DNA of 64,000 nucleotides, taken from Aeromicrobium phragmitis (GTDB taxonomy: Bacteria; Actinomycetota; Actinomycetes; Propionibacteriales; Nocardioidaceae). Positions 31,893 through 43,957 of this stretch are shown here, one piece after another. The stretch lies in contig NZ_RDBF01000001.1 of the NCBI RefSeq assembly GCF_003674095.1, positions 372,001 through 436,000 of the forward strand. The letters run 5' to 3'. The translations under genes were made by a program, and so were the position numbers. The first letter of the stretch is position 1. Every line of letters starts with the position of its first letter. A model generated the notes under the pieces. That model worked only from the letters and a program-made list of their open reading frames with translations. It had not been told where the DNA came from and ran no database searches.

Positions 31893-32716
31893 CCCGGATA
31901 CTGACCCGCGCCGCGCTGGTCCTGCTGGCGGTCCTGATCGCCGCCTACGTCCTCCTGCCGATCCTCGTCATCTTCCCGATGTCGGTGTCGGAGAACGGCT
32001 TCATGGCGTTCCCGCCCGAGGGTTTCACGTGGGACTGGTACCGCTCGCTCAGCACGGATCCGACCTGGTTCGCGTCGGCCGGGCAGAGCCTCACCGTCGC
32101 CCTCGCATCGGCCGCGCTGAGCGTCGTGCTCGGCACGCTCGCGGCCCTCGCGCTCGTGCGCGGGAGGTTTCCGTTCCGGCGCCTCGCACTGCTGGCGATG
32201 TTGTCGCCACTGATCGTGCCGTACGTCATCGTCGGCCTGGCGGTGTACATCGCGTTCCTCAAGGTGGGCCTCACCGAGACCCCGCTGGGCTTCGTGCTGG
32301 TGCACACCTGCCTCGGGGTGCCCTACGTGATGATCAACGTCTCCGCCGGCCTGGTCTCGGTGGACCGCCGCCTCGAGATGGCCTCGATGAACCTCGGCGC
32401 CGGGCCGGTCTCGACCTTCATGCGCGTGACGTTGCCGGCGATCCTGCCGAACGTCCTGGCCGGTGCGCTGTTCGCCTTCATCACGAGCTGGGATGAGGTC
32501 GTCGTCGCGATCTTCCTCTCCGGTCCGGGCATGACGACCCTTCCGGTGAAGATGTGGTCCGGCATCCGGGTGGAGATCGATCCGACCCTCGCAGCCGTCT
32601 CGAGCCTGCTGCTGCTGGTCCTCATCGGCACCTTCCTGCTCACCGGCCTCGCCCGTGGCATTCAGCGCCTCCTGGCTCGCCGCTCTTCCGTCAACCTCGA
32701 TCACTCAGGTGTGTGA
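31889..32716 (+). CDS. PotC-like ABC transporter permease
   Basis: 275 residues with six membrane helices. The EAA loop is DRRLEMASMNLGAGPVSTFM. YVLLPILVIFPMSVSENGFM and FAFITSWDEVVVAIFLSGPG are characteristic of the PotC/PotI branch. It overlaps the previous permease by 4 nt (ATGA) and ends one base before the ATPase gene, so the importer is translated as a block. Confidence 0.9.
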   Translation: MTRILTRAALVLLAVLIAAYVLLPILVIFPMSVSENGFMAFPPEGFTWDWYRSLSTDPTWFASAGQSLTVALASAALSVVLGTLAALALVRGRFPFRRLALLAMLSPLIVPYVIVGLAVYIAFLKVGLTETPLGFVLVHTCLGVPYVMINVSAGLVSVDRRLEMASMNLGAGPVSTFMRVTLPAILPNVLAGALFAFITSWDEVVVAIFLSGPGMTTLPVKMWSGIRVEIDPTLAAVSSLLLLVLIGTFLLTGLARGIQRLLARRSSVNLDHSGV

Positions 32717-32717
32717 C

Positions 32718-33812
32718 ATGTCCCAGAACACGACAGATTCCCGACCAGACGATCAGGCCGGCGCGTCGATCAATGTCGAGAAGGTCCGCAAGCAGTACGG
32801 CGCGACCACGGTGCTCGACGACGTGTCCCTCGACATCCGGGCCGGTGAGTTCATCACCCTGCTCGGCGCGAGCGGCTCCGGGAAGTCGACGCTGCTCAAC
32901 ATCATCGCCGGTTTCACGAAGGCCGACGGCGGCCGCGTTCATATCGGCGGCCGTGACCTGACGAAGGTGCCGGCCCATCGCCGCGGCCTCGGCATGGTCT
33001 TCCAGCACTACGCGCTGTTCCCGCACATGACCGTCTTCGACAACGTCGCCTACGGCCTGCGCCGGCACGGTACCGCCAAGTCCGCCATCTCGGGGCTGGT
33101 CGCCGAGGCGCTGGAGATGGTCGAGCTCGGTCACCTCGCCAAGCGCAAGCCGTCCGAGCTGTCCGGCGGACAGCAGCAACGGGTCGCCCTGGCGCGGGCC
33201 ATCGTCTTCCGTCCACCCGTGCTGCTCATGGACGAGCCGCTGGGCGCGCTCGACAAGCTGCTGCGTGAGCAACTGCAGCTCGAGATCCGGCGTCTGCACC
33301 AGGACATGGGCATCACCTTCGTCTTCGTCACGCACGACCAGGAGGAGGCGCTGACGATGTCCGATCGGATCGCGCTGCTCCAGTCGGGCAACATCGTGCA
33401 GATCGGCTCGCCGTCGGACCTGTACGAGCGGCCGAACTGCCGTTACGCCGCCGAGTTCATCGGCGTCTCCAATATCTTCTCCGGTGAGTGCCGCGACGGG
33501 GTCTTCGACGACCGGATCAACGGGGCGCAGTACCGGCTCGGGTCCGCGGCGTCGGGTCAGGCCCTCATGGTCCGCCCGGAGCGGCTGGCGGTCCGCCCGG
33601 GGATCGCCCTGTCCGAGCCCGAGGACAACGCCGTCGAGGCGGTCGTCGAGGACTGCGTGTACCTGGGCAGCTTCCGCACGGTGCACGCCCGCACCAGCGG
33701 AGGCGACCTCGTGGTCGCTCGCACCGACGTGCCGCGCGGAGAAGACGGCGTCCACCCGGGCGCCAAGGTCACGCTCACCTGGAAGATCGAGGACGGCCGT
33801 GTCCTTGCCTGA
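32718..33812 (+). CDS. PotA-like ABC transporter ATP-binding protein
   Basis: 364 residues. The Walker A motif GASGSGKST lies at about 50-58, the signature LSGGQQQR at about 148, and the Walker B VLLMDEPLGALD at about 168. FVFVTHDQEEALTMSDRIAL contains the switch His. A TOBE-type C-terminal domain (ALMVRPERLAVRPG, EAVVEDCVYLGSF) is typical of PotA. It powers import of the substrate bound by the lipoprotein. ATG 32718 is chosen because it follows directly on the permease. The last 14 nt overlap the acyl-CoA synthetase gene. Confidence 0.92.
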   Translation: MSQNTTDSRPDDQAGASINVEKVRKQYGATTVLDDVSLDIRAGEFITLLGASGSGKSTLLNIIAGFTKADGGRVHIGGRDLTKVPAHRRGLGMVFQHYALFPHMTVFDNVAYGLRRHGTAKSAISGLVAEALEMVELGHLAKRKPSELSGGQQQRVALARAIVFRPPVLLMDEPLGALDKLLREQLQLEIRRLHQDMGITFVFVTHDQEEALTMSDRIALLQSGNIVQIGSPSDLYERPNCRYAAEFIGVSNIFSGECRDGVFDDRINGAQYRLGSAASGQALMVRPERLAVRPGIALSEPEDNAVEAVVEDCVYLGSFRTVHARTSGGDLVVARTDVPRGEDGVHPGAKVTLTWKIEDGRVLA

Positions 33813-35847
33813 AGCCTTCCTCGACCCGGCGTCGGTCGCCGTCGTCGGTGCCACCGACGATCACGCGAAGTGGGGCTACTGGTTGGCCTCCGGTGCCCTC
33901 AAGGGCGCCGAGCGACGTGACGTCTGGCTCGTGAACCGGCGAGCCGGAACGGTACTCGGGCACCCTGCTCACCGGAGCATCACCGATCTGCCCGCCGCGC
34001 CCGAACTCGTCGTCCTGTGCGTTCCCGCAGCGCACGTGCGAGGCGTCGTGGAGGAGGCCCTCGCGAAGGGCAGCCGCGCGTTCCTCGCGATCACCGCGGG
34101 CGTCGAGGATCAAGCCGAGATCGTCGCCCTGCTCGCCGCCGCCGATGCTCGGATGCTCGGGCCGAACAGCCTCGGGATGTACGATGCGGACGCCGATCTG
34201 CAGCTCGCGTGGGGCGATTTCGCCCCGGGGCCCCTCGCCATCGTGTCCCAGAGCGGTCAGCTCGGATCGGAGATCGCCGCGCTCGGCGAACGGGCAGGCC
34301 TCGGAGTCTCGCGGTTCTACTCCGTCGGCAACCAAGCCGACCTCACGGCCGCCGAACTCCTCGAGGGGTTGGTCGACCACGAGCGGACGAAGATCGTGTC
34401 GGTCTACCTCGAGAGCTTCACCGACGGCGTCCGCCTCGTGGCCGCGATGCGGGCGCTTCGCCAAGCGGGCAAGCACGTGCTCGTCCTCACCACCGGCGCG
34501 TCCGAGGGCAGCAAACGGCTCGCGCAGTCCCACACCGGATCGCTGACGTCCTCGGCCGACCTGGTCGACGCGGCGTGCCGCGCGGCGGGGGCTCTGCGCG
34601 TCTCGACCCCGAGGGAACTGGTCGACCTCGCGCGGTTCCTCTCGGTCGCCGGACTGCCCGGTAGCCGGCGGCTCGCGGTCATCAGCGACAGCGGCGGTCA
34701 GGGCGGGATCGCGGCCGATGTCGCGGCGAGTCTCGGCCTGACGACACCGGAGTTCTCCCCCGAACTTCAGGCCCGTCTCCGGGCACTGCTCCCGGCTGGT
34801 GCCGCGGTGTCGAACCCGGTCGACCTCGCGGGCGCCGGCGAGGCCGATCTCGACGTCTACGCAGTGGTGAGCGAGGAGCTCGCGAATTCCGCGGAGGTCG
34901 ACATCGTCCTCGTGTCCGGGTACCTCGGATGCTACGGCGAGGACTCCCCGCCGATTCTCGAACGGGAACTGGCCGTCGTGGACCGCCTCGGCGTCCTTGC
35001 GGACAGCAGCCACGTGCCGATGCTGGTGCACAGCATGAGTGCCGGGTCCCGCGCCGTCACGCGGATGTGGGAGCACCACATTCCGGCCTTCGACACCGTG
35101 GACGCGGCCCTGCGCGCGGCTGCCGGCGTCGCCCGGCTGGCGGCCGAACCCGGACGCGACCTCAAGGTGCCGCAGGCCGTTCCCGCCAGCGTGGGTGAGG
35201 GGTACTGGGCAGCCCGCGACCTGCTCGCCGACCTGGGCGTCGGTCTGCCGGACGCCGTCGTCGTGCATGACCCTGCGGACTTGGCAGCGGCAGCGGGGCT
35301 GCGGTATCCGGTCGTGCTCAAGGCCGGATGGCTGGAGCACAAGAGCGAGCACGGCGGCGTCCGGATCGGGCTGTCCTCTCCCGAGGAGCTCGCCGACGCG
35401 TTCGCGGAGATGTTCGCCAGGCTCGGTGACGGCGAGTACGTCGTCGAGGAGCAGGACACGCGACGCGGCGTCGTCGAGATGCTCATCGGGGCTCGCCGCG
35501 ATCGCGATTTCGGGCCGACGATCCTGCTCGGTTACGGCGGCGTCGAGGCCGAGCTGTGGCGCGACGTGCGCACCGAGCTGGCTCCGGTCGATCGGGCCAC
35601 CGCGACCGCCATGGTCGAGCAGTTGCGCTCGCGCGCACTGCTCGACGGCTGGCGGGGCAAGCCGCGCGTGGACGTCGAAGGTCTCGTCGAGGCCGTGGTG
35701 ACCGTCTCGGAGGCTATCGCCAGCTCACCCCAACTCACCGATATCGAGATCAATCCGGTCCGTGTCGCACCCGACGGTGTCATCGCCGTCGACGCGCTGG
35801 TGCTGCACGCCGCACCCCTCACTGCTGCAACGAAGGAAGAACCGTGA
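33799..35847 (+). CDS. ADP-forming acyl-CoA synthetase (alpha-beta fusion)
   Basis: 682 residues. Residues ~1-130 are a CoA-binding Rossmann domain (PASVAVVGATDDHAKWGYWL); ~145-430 are succinyl-CoA-ligase-like (GPNSLGMYDADADLQLAWGD) with the phospho-His at residue 245 in SHTGSLTSS; the C-terminal ~220 residues are ATP-grasp (YPVVLKAGWLEHKSEHGGVR, NPVRVAPDGVIAVDALV). Such fused ADP-forming enzymes make an acyl-CoA from a carboxylic acid, ATP and CoA, or run in reverse to make ATP. It overlaps potA by 14 nt and the next gene by 4 nt, so it is part of the same operon. The GTG start at 33799 fits the family N-terminus. Confidence 0.88.
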   Translation: MSLPEAFLDPASVAVVGATDDHAKWGYWLASGALKGAERRDVWLVNRRAGTVLGHPAHRSITDLPAAPELVVLCVPAAHVRGVVEEALAKGSRAFLAITAGVEDQAEIVALLAAADARMLGPNSLGMYDADADLQLAWGDFAPGPLAIVSQSGQLGSEIAALGERAGLGVSRFYSVGNQADLTAAELLEGLVDHERTKIVSVYLESFTDGVRLVAAMRALRQAGKHVLVLTTGASEGSKRLAQSHTGSLTSSADLVDAACRAAGALRVSTPRELVDLARFLSVAGLPGSRRLAVISDSGGQGGIAADVAASLGLTTPEFSPELQARLRALLPAGAAVSNPVDLAGAGEADLDVYAVVSEELANSAEVDIVLVSGYLGCYGEDSPPILERELAVVDRLGVLADSSHVPMLVHSMSAGSRAVTRMWEHHIPAFDTVDAALRAAAGVARLAAEPGRDLKVPQAVPASVGEGYWAARDLLADLGVGLPDAVVVHDPADLAAAAGLRYPVVLKAGWLEHKSEHGGVRIGLSSPEELADAFAEMFARLGDGEYVVEEQDTRRGVVEMLIGARRDRDFGPTILLGYGGVEAELWRDVRTELAPVDRATATAMVEQLRSRALLDGWRGKPRVDVEGLVEAVVTVSEAIASSPQLTDIEINPVRVAPDGVIAVDALVLHAAPLTAATKEEP

Positions 35848-37439
35848 CTCAACAGACTGGCGGCCAGGCCCTCGTGGCGGCCCTCGCCCACCATGGCGTC
35901 GACACCGTGTTCGGCATCCCCGGTACGCACAACCTCGCGGCCTACGCGGCCCTGACCGAGCACGGCATCGCGCACGTCTCACCTCGTCATGAGCAGGGCG
36001 CCGGGTACGCCGCGGACGGCTACGCCCGCTCCACCGGCCGCGTCGGGGTGGCTCTGACCACCACCGGTCCGGCGATCCTCAACGCCGCGTCGGCCGCCGC
36101 GCAGGCGTACTCCGATTCGGTGCCCGTCCTGTTCGTCTCTCCGGGGATGCCCCTGCAGCATCCGGGTCGCGGCAACGGCCTCCTGCACGAGATCAAGGAT
36201 CAGAGCGCCGCGATGGCCGCCATCCTCGGGGAGAGCCTGCGCGTGACGAGCGTCGAGGAGATCCCGGTCGCGGTGAGCCAGGCGTTCGCCCTCATGACCG
36301 CCGGTCGGCCGCGACCGGTCCACCTCGAGATCCCGTTGGATCTGCTCGACGCCCGGGCCGACGTGCAGCCGGTGCCGCCGGCCCCTGCCGGCCGACGAGC
36401 CCCCGACGCCGCAGCGGTCTCCGCTGCCGTCGAGCGGTTGGCCAGCGCCGAGCGGCCCGTGGTCGTCGTGGGCGGCGGTGCCGGTGGTGCTGCGCCCCAG
36501 GTCGCCGCACTGCTGGACCGACTCGATGCGGCCGTCGTGTCGACGGCCAACGGCAAGGGCGTCGTCCCCGAAGATCATCCGTCGTTCGTGGGTGCCGGGC
36601 TGCAGCACCGCAGCGTCCTGGACCTGTGCGAGGACGCCGACGTCGTGCTCGCCGTCGGCACCGAGTTCGCTCCGTCGGACTGGTGGTCCGGACTGCCGCC
36701 GCTCGATGCGTCCACGATCCGCATCGACGTCGACGCTGCCAGCATCACCACGAACGTCGTGCCCGGCATGAGCATCGTGGCCGACGCCGCGGAGGCACTC
36801 GACGCCATCGTCGAGCTGCTGCCGCAGCGGGACGTGTCCGGGTGGGCCGCCCCGTGGCGTGAACGCTTCCTCGCCGACGCGAGGGCCGAAGGCGGGCCGT
36901 GGCTCGACCTCGTGGCGAGCGTCGCCGAGGTCCTGCCGCGAGACGCGGTGGTGGCGGTGGACAACGCGATGGCCGGGTACTACGGATTCCTGTCGAACCT
37001 GCCGCTGTTCCGTCCGCGGTCCTTCCTCTATCCCACCGGAGCGGGCACGCTGGGCTTCGGTCTGCCGGCGGGCATCGGCGCCAAGGTCGCCGATCCGGCG
37101 GCGCCGGTCATCGTGGTGCAGGGCGACGGCGGGATCATGTTCTCGATCGCCGAGCTCGCGATGGCCGCTCAGCTGAGGATCGCGCTGCCGATCATCGTCG
37201 TCGACAACGGCGGGTACGGGGAGATCCGCAACGAGATGGACGACCGCGGCGAGCAGGTGCATGCGGTGGGTCTGGGCAGCCCGGACTTCTGCGCGCTCGC
37301 CGAGTCCCTGGGCTGCCGAGGCGTCCGCGCCGCCGACGCAGCCGAGGTCGGGACGGCGGTGAAGGTCGCCCTCGACGCCGATCGGCCCACCCTGATCCAT
37401 GTCCGCGAACAGAGCCGCGCTGCGGACGGCATGGCATGA
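35844..37439 (+). CDS. ThDP-dependent decarboxylase, AruI-like
   Basis: 531 residues with the three-domain thiamine diphosphate enzyme plan. The N-terminal Pyr domain has the catalytic Glu50 in PRHEQGAGYAADGYARSTG; the central domain follows; the PP domain has GDGGIMFSIAELAMAAQ (about 427), ending in VVDNGGYGEI. HPGRGNGLLHEIKDQ after the Pyr domain recalls AruI, the 5-guanidino-2-oxopentanoate decarboxylase of the arginine transaminase pathway, more than acetolactate synthases. It would decarboxylate a 2-oxo acid to an aldehyde. It is coupled at both ends by 4-nt overlaps (GTGA, ATGA). The AruI likeness is recalled by eye, not computed. Confidence 0.8.
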   Translation: MTQQTGGQALVAALAHHGVDTVFGIPGTHNLAAYAALTEHGIAHVSPRHEQGAGYAADGYARSTGRVGVALTTTGPAILNAASAAAQAYSDSVPVLFVSPGMPLQHPGRGNGLLHEIKDQSAAMAAILGESLRVTSVEEIPVAVSQAFALMTAGRPRPVHLEIPLDLLDARADVQPVPPAPAGRRAPDAAAVSAAVERLASAERPVVVVGGGAGGAAPQVAALLDRLDAAVVSTANGKGVVPEDHPSFVGAGLQHRSVLDLCEDADVVLAVGTEFAPSDWWSGLPPLDASTIRIDVDAASITTNVVPGMSIVADAAEALDAIVELLPQRDVSGWAAPWRERFLADARAEGGPWLDLVASVAEVLPRDAVVAVDNAMAGYYGFLSNLPLFRPRSFLYPTGAGTLGFGLPAGIGAKVADPAAPVIVVQGDGGIMFSIAELAMAAQLRIALPIIVVDNGGYGEIRNEMDDRGEQVHAVGLGSPDFCALAESLGCRGVRAADAAEVGTAVKVALDADRPTLIHVREQSRAADGMA

Positions 37440-38842
37440 ACCGCGACAGCCTGCTGATCGGTGGGCGGTGGGTGACGACCTCCGAGTCCCTGGAGGTGGA
37501 GAATCCCGCGACGGAGGACGTCATCGCCGTCGTCGGCCGGGCGACGCCCGGGCACGTGGAGGACGCCGTGCGCGCTGCCCGAGCGGCGGCCCGCGCCTGG
37601 GAAGAGGCCGGACCGCAACGGCGGGCGGATCTCGTCGCCGCGCTCGCCGACCGGCTGCGTGACCGACGCGCCGCCCTGATCGATGCGACGGTGGCCGAGG
37701 TCGGTGCGCCGGTGACCGTGGCCGCAGAGGCGCACGTGGACCTCGCGATCGAGATCGTCGCGTCGGCCGCGAAGATCGGCCGCGAACTCGCGACGGAGGA
37801 GCGGCTGGGCACCTCGGTGCTCGTCCGGCGCCCCGTGGGTGTCGCCGCATGCATCACGCCGTGGAACTACCCGCTCTACCAGCTCGCGGCTAAGGTCGCC
37901 CCCGCCCTCGTGGCCGGATGCCCGGTGGTCGTGAAGCCGGCGGAGCTGACGCCGATGTCGGCGTACCTGCTGGCCGATGCGGTGCAGGACGTCGGGTTCC
38001 CCGCCGGCGTGGTCAACCTCGTGCCGGGGTATGGGACCGATGTCGGGCAGGCGCTCGTCGAGCATCCGGACGTCGACCTCGTGTCGTTCACGGGATCCAC
38101 CCGGGTGGGGCGGCAGATCGCGGCCACGGCGGGAGCGCGGCTCGCGCGCGTCTGCCTGGAGCTCGGCGGCAAGTCCGCGAGCGTGGTCTGCCCGGACGCC
38201 GATCTCGAGACCGCCGTCAGGGCGACGGTCGATTCGGCCACGCTCAATTCCGGGCAGACGTGCAGCGCCCTGACCCGCCTCATCGTGCCGCGGGAGGCCT
38301 ACGCCGCCGCCCTCGATGTCGCTGCGGATCACGCGCGGCGGATCGTCGTCGGTGACCCGGGAGACGCCGCCACCCAGATGGGTCCGCTCATCAGCGCCGC
38401 GCAGCGCGAGCAGGTGCGGGCGGCCGTGGACGGCGCCGTCGCCCGAGGCGCCCGGCTGGTGGCCGGCGGGACCGTGCCCGACGGCCTCGACCGCGGATAC
38501 TTCTACACCCCCACCGTGCTCGCCGACCTCGACCCGGCGGATTCCGCAAGCCAAGACGAGATCTTCGGGCCCGTCCTCGTGGTCCACGCCGCTCGCGACG
38601 ACGAGGACGCGCTCGCCATCGCCAACGGCACCCGCTACGGGCTCGCCGGCGCAGTGTGGTCGGGCGACGAGGAGCGGGCGATGCGCCTGGCCCGCCGGAT
38701 GGACACCGGTCAGGTGGACATCAACGGTGCCGCGTTCAACGTCGACGCCCCGTTCGGCGGGTGGAAGGACTCCGGGGTGGGGCGCGAACTGGGCCCGGCC
38801 GGAGTCGAGGAGTACCTCGAGATCACGGCGGTGCAGCGATGA
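37436..38842 (+). CDS. Aldehyde dehydrogenase family protein
   Basis: 468 residues. ACITPWNYPLYQLAAKVAPA (the N-x-x-x substrate/cofactor region), VSFTGSTRVGRQIA, the general-base Glu in LELGGKSASV (about 241) and the nucleophile Cys in NSGQTCSALT (about 275) are all present. It oxidises an aldehyde to a carboxylate with NAD(P)+. In this operon it should take the aldehyde made by the ThDP decarboxylase and deliver the acid for the acyl-CoA synthetase. It is coupled to both neighbours by ATGA overlaps. Confidence 0.9.
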   Translation: MNRDSLLIGGRWVTTSESLEVENPATEDVIAVVGRATPGHVEDAVRAARAAARAWEEAGPQRRADLVAALADRLRDRRAALIDATVAEVGAPVTVAAEAHVDLAIEIVASAAKIGRELATEERLGTSVLVRRPVGVAACITPWNYPLYQLAAKVAPALVAGCPVVVKPAELTPMSAYLLADAVQDVGFPAGVVNLVPGYGTDVGQALVEHPDVDLVSFTGSTRVGRQIAATAGARLARVCLELGGKSASVVCPDADLETAVRATVDSATLNSGQTCSALTRLIVPREAYAAALDVAADHARRIVVGDPGDAATQMGPLISAAQREQVRAAVDGAVARGARLVAGGTVPDGLDRGYFYTPTVLADLDPADSASQDEIFGPVLVVHAARDDEDALAIANGTRYGLAGAVWSGDEERAMRLARRMDTGQVDINGAAFNVDAPFGGWKDSGVGRELGPAGVEEYLEITAVQR

Positions 38843-39822
38843 CGCGCCCCGTCGCGGCCTACACCGACATCGTCGATCTCGACCCCGCGCCAGGCGTGGC
38901 GCTGCTCGAACAATCCGGCTTCGAGGTCCGCATCCTCGACGACGGATCGCCGGCCGACATCATCGCCCAGGCCGCGGACGCGCAGGCGCTGCTCATCGGC
39001 TACGCGCCGGTGACGGCCCAGGTCATCGAGGCACTGCCGCGGCTGCGCGTCGTCGCCACCCAGTCCGCCGGCGTCGACACGGTCGATGTCGCCGCGTGCG
39101 CCGCACACGGCGTCGAGGTGATGAACGTGCCCGGCGCGGCCACCGAGGAGGTCGCGTCGCACGCCCTCGCGATGACGTTGTCCCTGCTGCGCGGACTGCC
39201 GATGCTCGATCGCGAGGTTCGCGCCGGGCGGTGGGACGGGTCGCGCGAGCGGCTGCACCGCCTCTCCGAGGTGACCGTCGGCGTGCTCGGGCTCGGCAGG
39301 ATCGGCCGCGCCTACGCGAGCGCCGTCCGCCCGCTCGTCGACCGGGTCGTCGCCTACGATCCGCTCGCCTCACCGCCACCCGGGGTCGAGGCCATGAGCC
39401 TCGACGAGGTCGTCGCGGCGGCGACGGTCCTCAGCCTCCACCTCCCGCTGACCGAAAAGACACGTCATCTGCTCGATCGCGATCGGCTCGGCGCGATGCC
39501 GGCAGGGTCGTTCGTCGTCAACGTGGCGAGGGGCGCGCTGATCGACTCCGAGGCGCTGCGCGAGGCACTCGACTCCGGACACATCACCGCGGCCGCGCTC
39601 GACGTGCTCGAGCACGAACCGCCTCGGCCGAACGACCCGCTGGTCGCCCATCCGCGCACCGTGGTGACACCGCACGCCGCGTATCTGTCACCGGCCAGCG
39701 CCCGTGACTACGTGGTCCTCCAGGCGCGGAACGTGGTCACGTTCTTCGCCGAGCGGGCGAACCACGAGCACGACACCGCATCTTTCAGCGCATCACCCAC
39801 ACGACAGGAGACATCATCATGA
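38839..39822 (+). CDS. D-2-hydroxyacid dehydrogenase (NAD-binding)
   Basis: 327 residues. The catalytic and cofactor domains match the D-isomer-specific 2-hydroxyacid dehydrogenase family: VLGLGRIGRAYASAV (about 150), the Arg-containing NVARGALIDSEALR (about 231), the Glu in VLEHEPPRP and the catalytic His in TPHAAYLSPAS (about 278). It interconverts a 2-hydroxy acid and a 2-oxo acid using NAD(P). In this operon it could supply the 2-oxo acid decarboxylated by the ThDP enzyme. It is coupled by ATGA overlaps on both sides. Confidence 0.9.
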   Translation: MTRPVAAYTDIVDLDPAPGVALLEQSGFEVRILDDGSPADIIAQAADAQALLIGYAPVTAQVIEALPRLRVVATQSAGVDTVDVAACAAHGVEVMNVPGAATEEVASHALAMTLSLLRGLPMLDREVRAGRWDGSRERLHRLSEVTVGVLGLGRIGRAYASAVRPLVDRVVAYDPLASPPPGVEAMSLDEVVAAATVLSLHLPLTEKTRHLLDRDRLGAMPAGSFVVNVARGALIDSEALREALDSGHITAAALDVLEHEPPRPNDPLVAHPRTVVTPHAAYLSPASARDYVVLQARNVVTFFAERANHEHDTASFSASPTRQETSS

Positions 39823-40976
39823 CGACCACCGGCATCGAGCCCTGGCCGCTCACGGACGAACAGCGCGACATCGTCGAGCTGTGCCGTCAGTTCGCCACGC
39901 AGGAGATCCGGCCCCGGGGCCGCGAGGTCGACGAGCGTGACGTGGAGTCTCCGCTCGACATCTTCGAGGCGGCGGCGAAGGTCGGCATCACCGACTTCAT
40001 GCTGCCCGAGGCGTATGGAGGAGGCGGCTTCACCGACGTGTTCACCCAGTGCCTCGTGCAGGAGCAGCTGTGCTGGGGCGACCCGGGCATCGGAAACTTC
40101 GTGTGCTCGAACGGCTTCTTCGCCGACCCGCTGCTGGAACTCGGCACCGAGGAGCAGAAGGAGGCGTGGCTTCGTCCGCTGACCGGTCCGTCGCCGCTGT
40201 ACACGGCGCTCGCGACCACGGAGCCGGGGTCCGGGTCGGATGCGGCGTCGATCGTCACGTCCGCGACCCGAATCGACGGTGGCTACGTGCTGTCCGGTCA
40301 GAAGGCATGGATCTCCAACGCCGGTCTCGCCGACCAGTACGTGGTCTTCGCCAAGACCGATCCCAGCCAGCGCGCAGGCGGAGTGTCGGCGTTCTTGCTG
40401 CGCAAGGGCACCGACGGCATGAGCTTCGGGGAGCCGATGCGCAAGATGGGTCAGCGGGCTATCGTGTGCCGGGAGATCTTCTTCGACCAGGTCTTCGTGC
40501 CGGAGGCCGACCGCCTCGGTGGCGAGGGCCAGGGGTTCTACGGCCTCATGAAGACCTTCGACATCTCGCGCATCGTGCTCGCCGCCGCTGCCACGGGCGC
40601 GGCGCGTGCCGCGTACGAGTACGCGCTGAACTACGCCCGCGAGCGCACGCAGTTCGGCAAGCCGATCATCGAGCACCAGGCCGTCGCCTTCCGGCTCGCC
40701 GACATGGCGAGCCGCATCGAGTCGGCGTGGCTCATGACGCTCCACGCCGCCCGGCAGATCGACGCGGGGGCCGACGTCGCCAAGCTCGCTGCCATGGCGA
40801 AGTTGCAGGCATCGGAGACTGCGATGTTCTGCACCTGGGGCGCGGTGCAGACGCTCGGCGGCTGGGGCTACTCGCGCGAGTACCCGGTCGAGCAGTGGAT
40901 GCGCGACGCGAAGCTCGAGGAGATCGAAGAAGGCACCTCCGACATCATGCGCCTGGTCATCTCGCGCAACCTCTGA
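39819..40976 (+). CDS. Acyl-CoA dehydrogenase
   Basis: 385 residues. The FAD fold has TEPGSGSDAASIVTSATR and YVLSGQKAWISNAGLADQYV; the helical C-domain has YARERTQFGKPIIEHQAVAF and QTLGGWGYSREYPVEQWMRD; the tail LEEIEEGTSDIMRLVIS holds the catalytic base Glu position. It introduces a double bond into an acyl-CoA, passing electrons to ETF. In context it should act on the acyl-CoA made by the synthetase in the same operon. The start overlaps the previous stop by 4 nt; an attenuator-like hairpin follows. Confidence 0.92.
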   Translation: MTTTGIEPWPLTDEQRDIVELCRQFATQEIRPRGREVDERDVESPLDIFEAAAKVGITDFMLPEAYGGGGFTDVFTQCLVQEQLCWGDPGIGNFVCSNGFFADPLLELGTEEQKEAWLRPLTGPSPLYTALATTEPGSGSDAASIVTSATRIDGGYVLSGQKAWISNAGLADQYVVFAKTDPSQRAGGVSAFLLRKGTDGMSFGEPMRKMGQRAIVCREIFFDQVFVPEADRLGGEGQGFYGLMKTFDISRIVLAAAATGAARAAYEYALNYARERTQFGKPIIEHQAVAFRLADMASRIESAWLMTLHAARQIDAGADVAKLAAMAKLQASETAMFCTWGAVQTLGGWGYSREYPVEQWMRDAKLEEIEEGTSDIMRLVISRNL

Positions 40977-40979
40977 CCG

Positions 40980-41017
40980 CACGGACCGGGTCCGGCGCCA
41001 GCCGGGTCCGGTCCGTG
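40980..41017 (+). terminator. Hairpin between acyl-CoA dehydrogenase and EamA genes
   Basis: CACGGACCGG (40980-40989) pairs perfectly with CCGGTCCGTG (41008-41017), extended inside by GTCCGGC against GCCGGGT with wobble pairs. There is no U-tract after it, so it is a partial terminator or RNA-stability element. It marks the end of the tightly overlapping gene block, and may lower expression of the EamA and nitronate monooxygenase genes beyond it. Confidence 0.55.
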
Positions 41018-41037
41018 ACCTGCTTGTAAGGAGTGCC

Positions 41038-43950
<2,913 letters not shown>

Positions 43951-43957
43951 GTCGTCA

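Noticed and set aside
32691-37400. Several 380-525-codon minus-strand frames under the ATPase, synthetase and decarboxylase genes
   Set aside because: They are antisense shadows with composition typical of complementary high-GC frames and no family motifs.
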